Positions 9,812 through 21,006 of a DNA stretch of 64,000 bases are shown in pieces; within the stretch, counting starts at the first letter, position 1, and every line of letters starts with the position of its first letter. The DNA comes from Volutella citrinella. Lineage: Eukaryota > Ascomycota > Sordariomycetes > Hypocreales > Nectriaceae. The stretch covers positions 2,232,001-2,296,000 of the forward strand of contig JAWZSP010000001.1 of NCBI GenBank assembly GCA_034401135.1. The letters run 5' to 3'. Made by a program: the position numbers and the translations under genes. The notes beneath the pieces are model-generated. The model saw nothing but the letters and a program-made list of their open reading frames with translations, had not been told where the DNA came from and made no database searches.

Positions 9812-12542
9812 TTAGAAGGTGAAAGTCATCAGAGCAGGGTTGAGAACCAAGGGCAGAAGGAAGTGGCTCGCGCAGACGGTAGACATGGGCAGAATAGCAA
9901 CAAAGTCTGTGATGCGCCAGTCGTAAGGCACAAAGGGCGCGGTAGCGAGGATAATCATGAGTATGATGAAGAGGAGAGACAGGGTCATGGATACTTTGAA
10001 CTACGGCCAGTTAGCAAAAGGGGAAAGGATGGCTGGAAGGAGATTGCATCCACCTTCTTCAACACCTTGGGAACCTCAATAAAAAAGTTTGAGAACTCGG
10101 CCTCCTTGGAAGTCGCACCCCAGGACATGTTAATCTCAAACATGTGGGCCAAGATCGCCTGGCTGACGTGGAGCGACAGTCCGCCGAGGAAGATTGCAAG
10201 CATGAACGTCCACTTGAAGTTTTCGAGGAGGGAGCTCAGCAGACTTCGCTCACCGATACGGTATCTCATGACAGCTAGCGAAACGTTGCCCAGACCGTTG
10301 AATACAAGGATAATGGAGAACCACACCTGCCACGAGTCGAGGTAGAACTTGTCCAGATATCCGTTGTACCAGCCCACGACGAAGTAGTTGACGCAGGTCA
10401 TGATCCACGCAGCACCAATGGCGTAGTAGGTGCCAATATATGAGAGAACTGTAACCTTGGAAGTGAATCTGATGTTGGAGGCCAGGAAGCGACGGAAGAG
10501 AGCAGTGAAGGGTCCCCGCCACAACCAGGTGCGGATGGGATTGAACAGGAGCTCATTGCAACCGTACGCATACTTCTCCCATCGAGCAAGTTCGTCATAC
10601 ACGGTCAGAGACACGCCCTCCTTGAAACCGTCGCCGGCCCAAGCGGCTAGTCGAATAATGTATCCATTGCACTGGAGGCGAAGTGACATATCGAAGTCCT
10701 CAGAGACGTGGCTCTCGGACCAGAACTTCTCATAGCCGTCCTCGTCGGTGTAGGAGACTTGCTGAATTGCGGACCAGCGCAGGACAGCATTGTGACCGAC
10801 AAAAGGAGCGATGTCGCCGTTAGCGACAGTGTAGCGAATGGCCAAGTAAATGAGGTTGGTAAAGAAGGCGATGCCATTCTCAAAGTAAGTGTGGACAACC
10901 TGCATGACGCCGGACGAAAATTGCATGATGCCAACCTCGGGGGACTGTTCCATCTCAGAGACGGCGTCGAGAAGGCAATCGGCGGGAACTCGGGTGTCAG
11001 AGTCGATGAGAAGAATGTAGTCGCCCACGCGGATATTGCCATCAGCCCATGCCCGGCCATCCTCTTCAAGTACTTCCTTCAAGGCCTGCTCATAAGCCAG
11101 AGCCTCTTCATTCTGAGTCCAATAATGGGGCCGTTTGATGAGTTGAAGCTTTTCTTCGACCTTGCAGGAGATCATGAGTCCGAAGTTCATGTTGGATGCC
11201 TTCTTGAACTTTCCCTTTCGCTGGAAGCCATCCTCCCCATGCTTGGGACGAGCGACCCACCCGATGCTGTTGTCAGCGTAGAAGTCAATGCGTGCATCTC
11301 GTTCTTCTTCAGAAAGGAGCTGCAGACCATCATCATTGATGAACATGTTGGCAGAGCCTCCCTGAAGCTCGTAGGTGGACATGGCTTGCTTGATCGATTT
11401 GACCGTCGGCTGAATGACGCCAGAGAGACCCTCCTTGTAAACGGGGCATTGAATGGTGACATGAGGTAGAGAAGCACGTTGGAGCCGAGGAGGTGGCTTG
11501 GCAGAATAGAACCTCGAGTTGGTGCCCAGTTGGCTGATGGGACCAAAGATTTGAGCCAAGTTGCCCACGAGAACCTGCGCGAAGAAAAGGCAGAAGAAGA
11601 TTTGGATAGGGAAGAGGACAACGAGAAGGAGACGAAGATACTGGTGGTCAACGGCCACTTCGAGAGACAACTCTCTCCAAGCCGCGCCGAGGGTAACGGT
11701 GACGAGGATGAGAGTGATAGACACCAAAACGGCATTTTGCAAGTGAACTGGTCGCGCTTCGGGCTTGACCTCGCCACTCTCCTCGTCAATTTCAACTTCG
11801 GCAGAAGGGGTGCTATTCTCATCCTCATCTTCGTCATTGCCGGCATTCCAAACGAGCTCCATGAGTTCGTCCTCGATAATCTTGGCGCGGGGGATGAGGT
11901 TGAGCGCTTCATCGTCCCACACAACAAGCAAGCCCTCCGCGGCGATGAAGGCAGCGAACTGGTGCTTGCGTGCCCGAGGGAGGTCATTGATGGTGGGAAG
12001 AATCTGAACCCTGAGGCCGTTCATGAGCGGTACGTCAACCGCGTCCGGAGACCACTGAAGGAAAGTCCTGATAACTCTAGAGTTCACGGTCATGGCACAC
12101 TGTACCTCGAGTTAGCCATGTATGTGGATTTGGTGAACGGGAAGCCCTCTACCTGAACATTGAGTGCGGAGCACGCAAAAGCAAGTGATGAGGCCCCGAG
12201 CTGAGGAGGGCATGCCATGTATTGTCCTCGAGCCTTGCGAAGAAGGACGCCTTCGATTTCACCAGAACCGTCACTAACCCATAACTGCGAGCATTGCTGC
12301 TGATAGAGATAATTGACCATGACCTCATGTTTAATGTCATCAAGAACGCCGGCAGTTTTTGAGGAAATAGATGCAGGACCAGCCATGAACTTGGGGCCAG
12401 GGTTCGGAAGCTCCATAGCCATGTGACTACCCTCCCCAGAGGGCTGTAGGGATGCCTTGCGCGCCGATCGGCTGCCTTTCCTGGCGCTCGTCGTGGGAGG
12501 CTTGCCCTGCGGGTCAGCTTTGAAATAATTGCGGATGCCCAT
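9812..12542 (-). CDS. Family 2 glycosyltransferase, integral membrane, hyphal-growth type
   Basis: Three exons on the minus strand (12542-12153, 12099-10054, 10000-9812), each intron 53 nt, give 874 residues. The final exon of 62 residues (starting FKVSMTLSLL, ending LMTFTF) is inferred from a clean acceptor and restores the expected terminal membrane helices; reading through instead stops at 9985 in a non-conserved tail. Two membrane segments lie before the catalytic domain (near VLVSITLILVTV and LRLLLVVLFPIQIFF). The domain contains the metal-binding DSD at 496-498, a SEDFDMSLRL acidic motif near 597 and an ARWEKYAYG motif near 635, in the order found in processive GT2 synthases. Five or so further spans follow. 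It matches the conserved fungal GT2 shown in Zymoseptoria and Fusarium to be needed for hyphal growth on solid surfaces. The polysaccharide product is not known from sequence. Confidence 0.88.
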
Positions 12543-15049
12543 GGCTAAAGAGTGAGCTCCAAGCTATTGTGCAAAAGAGAATGTTGTTACGGAACACTGC
12601 GAGACTGAAGTGATTGAATGAAAATTGAACAAAATGTGGTTGAAGAGAATGTGGAAGTGGCAAAATGGCACACAATTACTAGTATCTAGAGCAATCATTG
12701 TAAGTTAGCATGGGATATTTCTTGTGAGGATAGGATGGTGTCCACCACTTACAAATGAGAGGAAGGGCCGACAGACTCCCGAGCCTGTTCAGCGAAGTGA
12801 GCGTACTATGATGAGGAAAGCAAATTAAGACGAGAGAGAGAAAGCGGTTTTGAAGACTGAAATACGGCTATCGGAAACCCATTGCCCCGGCGGCGAGGCA
12901 GAAAAAGGCGAGGCCCGGGCAAGGCGATGGAGCTAGCAGGGTGGACCACGAGGAAACCATGGCGGTGCGATTCCGAGAGCCCGAGAGTGGAGAGGCAGAT
13001 GGAAGCTGGTAATGAGTGAGGCACATGGCATCTCGAGAAGGAGGGCGGCTACGCCATGCCGAAGATCCCATGCGCCGGGGAACCCTGAACCCAACTGAGG
13101 ATAGGGACCTGAGATAGATAGTGCACGGTCAACTGTGGCGGAAGGCCGCCATAAAGGCAAAGATCGGACAATACGTTCGCGCTGGATAGATCTGTTGGGA
13201 TTGTTGTGGTCGCACGTTGATGGGATGGGATGAGCTGGAGGTGGCGGAGGGGAGCAGGCGCCGGGGCTGGCCGGACAGTGCAGGGACACTGTAGCTCAAC
13301 TAGCCGCTACGGAGGGCTTGATTGGGAAGCGGAGGCGCATGAGAGTGCCGTTTTGAAGTTAGAGGTTGTGTGTTGGCGTTCCCATTGTGGATGGTTGGAG
13401 GTTCAAGGTTTAAACCATGGCCCAGGCGAATCTAATTTTGGGGCCGAAGGGAAAGTGCCGCCCTGCGACCCACACCTCCCGATGGAACTTGTTACTTTTG
13501 AGTGACCTGACAAAGTTGACAGGCGGATGACAGATGGCCCTGACTCTTGTTCGTCGACTGCCGAGGAATAGGCTCCCCCCCCATTCACCTCCACGAACAA
13601 TAGCTGGATATGATGTGGCTGTCTTTGTATGTGTGCTTTGGAATGACGTCTGTGTCGATGACTGACTGACTCGGATCGAATGGTTTCCACAACATCGGCA
13701 TGTTCTTCCCCCAAGAGAGGCTGACATGGCAAAAGCCACTGCATTCAATAGCCGAGCAATTGGGCAAGGGGCAAGCATGGGGAGATGGCCCATGCAAACC
13801 TATCAACCTCCCGCCGTGGTCAAGTGTTTGGGCCTGGCCGGCTCATTAGCACCATGGCACTCAAAGCGGCGATATTCCCCTTCCCGAGACATTCAACTCC
13901 CAAGCGTGCTCCAGCTGGGCAAGGATTGTCACCTACGGCCATTGCCATTTGACACACGATTCACAAGGAGGAGCGGGAGCGGGCCACTCCGCATAATGAA
14001 CTACGGGAGATCGGAACTGCCCCACAGCTTGCTGGAAAAGTGCTGCGAGTGGGAGTCTGCAATTGAGCACAAGCCTGCAAGGAACCACCAAGTGGGGGCT
14101 GTCACTGCGGCATGACAGATGGCACTACGACACATTGGGAGTTGGGCCAACATCGAATGCTCAACCGGGTCATCTATTGCCGTTGACTGCCACAACTGTG
14201 GATACGTTATCCAGGCTCGCGAGTCTGTTTGTCCCGGTATCCTGGAATGCGGCGCCAGCTAGTCAGCATGCCTTAAAAAACCCATGCTCCACGGAACCTT
14301 CGGCTTGTCACAGCTTTGACATGAGAGCCCCCTGATCAAGGGAGAAACTACCGTGGTAGAACTTATCACATTGATGCCGAGGCATAAGAAAGTCGTTCAA
14401 TTACTTGGGGAGGTGGCGGAGGCGGCACAAAATCGACAAGTCGCTCGCCTGGACACTCGCCTTGACACTACGCCCTGATAACTGCCACGGCGTTTTGCTG
14501 TATCAGCCAGCGATCTAGCAAGCGCATACGCCTCCCGGAGACTGAGTCTCTTTAGCACGTTTCGTACCAGAGTCTCGGACAGAAAGGTTAAATAGATTGG
14601 CCAAGAATAATTCTGATCTCGCACTCTCCCAGTGGCCATCAAGCTCGGAGCCCCCGGTCTCAGTGTTCAGCGCCGACGATGTGTGTGGAGACTGACATGA
14701 TTCGGGGCCTCCATCAATATTTCTAAAGTTAGAACGTTTCGGCCGTGGATTCTCCTCTTGGTATGAGGATTTATTGTCTGGCTCGTGGATTCGCCCCTGT
14801 CATCACTCTAGACAACGCCATGTGTTACAACGTGCTTCTAGGACTTCCCTGGGCGAATTTCAATACTCATCAATATCGAGGTTTTGAGAAAGTAAATAAA
14901 TCGAATCATTTTTACATGGTACAAGAAGTGTACTCAAGAATTCACTCGCATCTATTTCGCATCCAGTTCTCCATTGCTCCATTTCCCATATGCTCATCTC
15001 ATGATGACATAACAGACCATAGACTATATAGGCGTGCCACTTTGCTCCA
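12543..15049. other. Long intergenic region upstream of GT2
   Basis: About 2.5 kb between the GT2 start and the GH16 stop. Open frames of 60-130 codons occur on both strands but none shows recognisable protein features. It probably holds the GT2 promoter and leader and the GH16 3' end. Confidence 0.5.
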
Positions 15050-16545
15050 TCACAGCTCCTCTTCGCCATCACACTGCTGCACCATCACAACTCTCTTGAC
15101 CTCCATCTGCGGACTCTTCCAGGTCGGCAGCCACTGATTCCGGGCATCCCAGAAATCCTTCTTGGCGATGGGGGAAGCATCAGCCCACGGCTTTCCCGAC
15201 TTGTCGTCCTCGAACCACCCATTGGTGCCACCGACTGCCACGTTCAATATGAGGAAGAAGCGCTGGTCAAAAGGGGCATTCTTGTTGCCAGTCTCGGTCC
15301 AAGTGTCATTGAGCCGCGTGCCGTTGGAGCTGATGGCCGGGAAGCCGCCTCTCTTCCACATGTACTGGTGGAACTTGGTGTAAGCCACCTGGAGTAGGCG
15401 GTTGTTGATGTAGGTGAATAGGTATTTCTGCGACCACTCCAGCCCGAATGTGTTGAAGCCACTCGAGTATGTTGTATGGAGAGCCTCACGCTTGTTGTTC
15501 GTCTTCCACCAGGCGTCGTTGGCGGGATTGGGGCCCCAGTGAAGAGCAGAGGAGGCAATGTTGTTACCACCCTGGGCATAGGTCCAATTGTTGCCACGCG
15601 ATTCTAGAATGTCAATCTCGCCCGATTGAGGCCAAGGTCCGTACTTGTCATCGACAGGCAGCATCCAGATGGCGGGCCAGAGCCAGTCTCCCTCAGGAAG
15701 CTTCGCCGTGACCTCGATTTTCCCGTATTTTATGCTGGCGCCCTTCTTGGTGTTGATGCGGCCCGACTTCACTGGGGGCACGACACTGCCATTCCCAGTT
15801 GTCACGTTGGTTGCCGCCACACAAGCCTTGAATGTCTTTCCAGTGCATGTTTTGTCCTTGAACAGGTCCATGACGTAGTTCTTCTCCATCTTGTCCGAGT
15901 CTTGCAATGTGGCCTTGATAACGAGCACTCCATTGTCAATGAAGACGTTCTCGTCACCACCCGTAGTTTCTTCGAACTGGCCGTTTCTAATCGAGTTAGT
16001 GACTTGTCTCTTGGGGACAAATTTGGAGATTGAACGCACCCAAACCCACCAACTTCAACCTCCTTGGTCCAAATGGCAGGGTCGAGGCCAGACCCAAACG
16101 TCTCATCCATGACGGGACAGTATTTGTGATGGACCACACTTCGCATGCCATCGAAAATAAGTGCAGCAGAAATGAGAAGGCCAATTATGATGCCTCCTAC
16201 AGGTAGAATCGTGACCCACTTCTCCTTCGGATCCTTTTTCTCGAGCCACGGCTTTTCGACCTCACCGGGTCTCACTCTTCTCGAGTGGAAGTACTGCTGA
16301 GCTTGTTCATCGAAGCCTCGACCGGCTGCTGAACTCGAAGTTTTCGAAGAAACAGAGCTTGGTTTGCTTCTTGAGTGCTCGATGCGGCCCGCGGACGTCA
16401 GCGAAGCAAAGTGCTCGCCTGTTTCTTTGTTGTACGTCTCAAGAGCGGGAGATGGCGAGCAGACAGGGGTGGTGCCCGATGACGAGTCGCTCACCTCGTT
16501 GATGTGCTCACGAACCTGCTGCTTCTCGTCCTCGACTCCCCCCAT
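15050..16545 (-). CDS. Membrane-anchored GH16 endo-beta-glucanase
   Basis: Two exons (16545-16040 and 15986-15050; 53-nt intron, GTGCGT donor) encode 480 residues. Residues 1-109 form a polar Ser-rich cytoplasmic tail, residues 110-134 a single membrane span (WVTILPVGGIIIGLLISAAL), and the rest is an extracytoplasmic GH16 domain, so the protein is predicted type II. The catalytic signature EIDILE is intact with Glu292, Asp294 and Glu297 in the nucleophile, helper and acid/base positions. The join restores GGFG-NGQFEE. The N-terminal strand CPVMDETFGSGLDPAIWTKEV and the gene arrangement fit fungal beta-1,3-glucanase-like GH16 proteins that act on cell-wall glucan; exact linkage specificity cannot be read. 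A Met 10 codons upstream (16575) is an alternative start. It diverges from the fasciclin gene at 17837. Confidence 0.88.
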
Positions 16546-17836
16546 GATGAACGGAGTCGGCTGCCGTGTTATCAAGATTGGATCAAGAGGTGAGGGCGGG
16601 AGGCGAGATTGAGGAGAGTAGCAAGCAGCTAGGTCAACAGATTTCGGGCAACAGCTTCCGGATTGACGGGCTACTGGATATTAGGTTGAGAGGTAAGGCC
16701 AGATAAATAGAGCAAAGTCTATCAAAGGAATATTGGGAAAGGGCCTTGGATGGCAATGACAAATGATGTGTCTCCTATGGAGTGGAGTCAAGCTCCAACA
16801 ATGAGTTACTCGGGCAGAAGCGCTTCTTCATGGCAACCTGTCACGGACTCAAACACGGAGCAAGGAGCGATTGAGAGCCATAGCACATCCGAGCCGCACT
16901 AGGCCTGAACTACAAGTCTCGGCACCGGAAGACTTTGGGCTATTCCCAGTGCGTGAGCCGGGCTGAAGCGCGCACAAGATGGTGTACTTGGGCCACAACC
17001 GCAGCATCAGATGGCCATGGTGGAGCTGGTTTGACCTTGCCAGCCGGAAACAGCCCGGGAAGGGCGAGTGGGTGTGTGCTTTGAGCCGCAGTGGCACAGT
17101 CTGCCGCGAAGCAATTCGCACGCAGCGCTACGCCCATCAGCCGGATGGGGAGGGTTTCACATTCCTGTCAATTCACTAACAACCATGTCCGTGTAGTACA
17201 GCATCGACATCGCATCCAATGAGGTGTCACGCATCCATCAGCCAAGCCCAAACGACAGTTTCCCCACAGCGTAAAACGTGGTGCTAGGGATTCAGCCACG
17301 ACCTAGTGTCTCATACCCCAAACCCCAATCATGACATGACTCGCCCCATCACGATCTTCAGAATTGGATACCTGATAGATCGGGCCAAGCCGACTGATAC
17401 AGCCTTGACCCTGCATCGTAACTCTGTCTTGCTCTCTTACAGGGGCTTGCCTGTCAAATGTGGCTTGCTACGGAGCCACGGGGTGCGGTGAACATTCCAC
17501 ACGCTCTCCCCCATACGACTGACCAAGGGTTCCGCGACGGAGTCCAAAGCCCATGCTCGGAACCATCGACGGTCGGCCGGCTCCGTGTCCCGGCATGACC
17601 AAACCCCAAAATCACTAAACGGCCTTATAAGGCGGCAACTGCTGAACCTCCTTGCCAATTTGGGACTGTGCGGTTTTGTCATTTTCTGTTCCATTCGATC
17701 TTTACATTGAGAATTCTCAAACCACGTTCACTTTGACGTTTAATTATTTGAACGAGAGCATAGGTTCATCATTCTTTTACCTGGGTCTCGCTCGACACCA
17801 CTCATTTACCAAAGCCAAGGCGAGCTGAAAGCCAAG
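16546..17836. other. Shared divergent promoter of GH16 and fasciclin genes
   Basis: About 1.3 kb between two divergent starts, both for predicted cell-surface proteins. No gene is supported inside it. Confidence 0.5.
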
Positions 17837-19143
17837 ATGCTGGTTCCAAAGTTGTTCCTTGGCTTGGTCACTCTGGCATCCTTCGCCGTCGCCGGATCTA
17901 ACGATGACCTCGGCACTGTTCTGCTGAGGGAAGATAGACTCAAGAAATACTACGAACTGATCAAGGTAGGTGGTGTCCTTTATAGCTTCCAACGGCCCAC
18001 TAACCATTGCAAGCGATATCCCGAAGTCTTGCTCCAATTGCCAAGCTACGACGGAGTCACGGTACTTCCTTCTGATACTTAAAACATAGGCTCGCCGGCT
18101 AACTGTGCTTCCAGATTCTTGCGCCCTCAAATGAAGCCTTTGACAAGATCCCTTACTCTTCGCTCAATGGCATCTGGAACGAGGATGACAAGGATGTCAT
18201 CGTCCAGCTTCTTCAGTACCATATTCTACAGGGAACTGTCAGCACAAATGCCATGGAAATGGGCCCGACTTTCATCAAGCCAACTCTGTTGACAAATAAG
18301 AGATTCACAAACGTGACATCTGGGCAAAATGTTCTTATCGTAAAGCAGCCCGACATTGTGGTGGTGATGACGAGCATGGGAATGCGCTGCGATGTCGTCA
18401 AGCAAGACATCCCGTTCAAGGGCGGCCTTATCCAGATTGTGGACAGCTTGTTGGTGCCACCGGCACGCGTGTTGGAGACGCTCGAGTCTTTCAAGCTCAA
18501 GTCCTTCCTGGGCGGCCTCTATATGGCCGGCATCATGCCAGCGCTTGGCGACCAGCAAAACATCACAATCTTCGCGGCACGAGACACTGCTCTGGATGCA
18601 ATTGGCGCCACCATTGACAAATTTGATTCTCGGCAGCTCTCCCGCATGTTTGGGTACCACATTGTCCCCGGCCAGGTCATCGTGTCGTCACAGTTCCAAA
18701 ACAATAGCTTCTTGCCTACGATGGCTTTCGATGCCACCAACACTTCCCAGCAGTCACTTCAGTATCGCCAACTGGGCAACGGCAGATTTGTTAACTCGGC
18801 ACAGATTCTCCAGCCCGACATTCTCATCGCCAACGGCGTTCTACACATTATTTCCAATGCCCTCAACCCGGAGGTGCCTGCAGTGGTCCCCAACCCGACC
18901 ATGGCGTCGCAGCTACCGGTTTTCGCCGTTACTGCTGCAGGGGATGTGCCTTTCATCACCGGGATTCCATGCTCGACCGACTGTCCTGTGATTAGCACGC
19001 CCGAGCCGCAAACAACGACAACCCCATCGGCACATCCCTTTACAAGGACGAGCCACGGTGCAGCCGCCAGGGCCACGGGACGGTCTGCTGGGGTAGGGAT
19101 AGGCCTAATGGGCCTCGGCGCGGCTGGCGTGGTAATGATGTAG
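17837..19143 (+). CDS. Secreted fasciclin (FAS1) domain protein, predicted GPI-anchored
   Basis: Three exons (17837-17965, 18014-18061, 18115-19143) with 48-nt and 53-nt introns give 401 residues. Residues 1-20 are a signal peptide (MLVPKLFLGLVTLASFAVAG). Two FAS1 repeats follow: the first begins near 35 and contains LLQLPSYDGVTILAPSNEAF spanning the second splice junction, and the second begins near 200 with ITIFAARDTAL. Each repeat ends in the YHI block typical of the fold (YHILQG and YHIVPG). The C-terminus is a Thr/Ser/Pro-rich stalk followed by a small-residue hydrophobic tail (GIGLMGLGAAGVVMM), which fits a GPI-attachment signal. FAS1 proteins mediate adhesion or matrix contacts; a fungal-specific role is not known from sequence. 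The middle exon is only 16 codons long. Confidence 0.87.
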
Positions 19144-21006
19144 AGACTAATAAGCGAGTGATGGGAATGACTGCGTTTTGACTTTGTGGATAGATGACTG
19201 AGTTCACAGGGGGGCTGGCATTGCAGACTTGTTCTCATCATAAATCAGAAATCACTACCGATTTTGGTTCAATGTTACAGCCGCAACGACGGCATACCGA
19301 CCAGTAGCACTGGACGAAAGGACCTAAGTCGGAACTCGGTGATGTTGTGACTCCGGCATCGAGTTCTCGATTGATGTTCCAATCCCCCGCACCATCTGGA
19401 TGGGCGCCACGCCGTTTTGTGCAGCTTGGGCGAATAAGCGCTCACTGGTGGTTGGCATTAAGGTACTCCATAATTACTGCACGGCGCACGCCCTAGAGGC
19501 ATGTCTCAAGACCGATCCTGGCTGAAAACGGCCGGTGCCTGGTCTCGGCCCCGAGGCCGTTGACAGCCTTATGACCGTCTCGGAATTTACGCGCCAGAGG
19601 TGCCGCAACAAGTCGATAACCACCCAACCACATACAATGTGCCAGTGCCACAGTGTTTGTCAGCGGCTTCTCTTGTGCGCTAGGACCTGGCCGGGCTTAC
19701 ACTGCCAATGTACGCACGGATTCACAGAGAGGCGTCGAGAACGGACACGAGGTTGGTCAACTCGCGAGAGAATACTCTTGCACCTCAACGGCGGTCCAAT
19801 TGCCGCTCAAGAAGCGGGCCACGGCGACGCTACGTCCAGCAATCCGCCTCGGCGAGTTGCTACACAGCGCCCGTTGCTCCCCTCAGGGTGTTAGCCGGTT
19901 AGCCCAGCCCTACCTTGGGCTACTCTGGTTAGTGTATCAGGCCTGGTGCGAGCCGCGTGATGCTGCATTTTCGCCGCGTGATGCTAAAGGGAAGCATTCA
20001 AGCAGATAAGCGACGGTGGCGGCTGGGGCAGCTTGGCAACCTGTTGTCACGGATGCAACGTGCAACAAGAGGGAGAAGCGGGCGGCACCGAATGCCGTTT
20101 TCTTAGTATACCAAAGTCCATAAGCTGCTTTACCTAGTAGCGCATGTGATGAAGCTTGGCGAGGCGTCATTGCTGCAAACGGACAAGGCGAGCCTCTACT
20201 GCTCCCTGAGGCAGGAGTAGTAAGGACACAGTCACAAGCATGTAATCGGGCAGGCGGTGGCGGCCCAGAAGCAGTGGCGCACCGTATCTCAGGTCGGCAA
20301 GCACCTACGAGCGCCGGGAGCAGGCACGATTTCGACTCGGGAGATCGTCAGATAATTGAAGGACTTTTCCAGGCTTCTAGCAGCTGCTAATATAATAATA
20401 TATCCCAAGATGAATTTCCGCTAGCATTGTACCTATTTGTAATTGTTTCGAAATCCCCCGGTGCCGAATGGTCTTGGTAACTGGCAGGATCGACCTGGTG
20501 TCATCCGGATACGTCCATTGACACCCCGCGCGTGGTACATGGCAGCGGCTCAACTACAGGGAGGAGGCTTCCATTACTGGGCGACAGCCCTCCCCCGCAC
20601 AGAGGGGGCCACACAGGCACACACAAACTTCGGCAACCAATAGCCATTCTCAAAGGTTGGAGGAGGGCAGGCTTGGCAGGGTACCCGCAAAGTGCATCGT
20701 ACCTTTGCATTGGCTGACCGAGTTCATTCACTCCGACTACTGCTAGTATCGCGCGCCAGGACCAAATCCACCAAGCTCGTCTGGTCGCTCTTCAATTCCA
20801 AATTCCACACACACACACTCCGCTGGCTGCCCGTCACCCTTCCAGCCCTTCTCTTTCGTGACAACCCGGACCTCTGGGACACATCCACATCCCACACCAT
20901 CCCCCCCGTCCCCCGATCCGCGCCCGGAGCCCACCCACCTTGCGTCATGCGCATACCGAGACTGCTGCCATTGTCCAGTCCGCGTGCAGGTACCTGTTAA
21001 GGCGCC
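19144..21006. other. Intergenic region
   Basis: About 1.9 kb between two plus-strand genes. Short frames exist on both strands without protein-like features. An A/T-rich patch lies near 20389-20405. Confidence 0.5.

Noticed and set aside
10708..11469. Plus-strand open frame of 253 codons
   Set aside because: Antisense to the GT2 gene; composition mirrors the coding strand.
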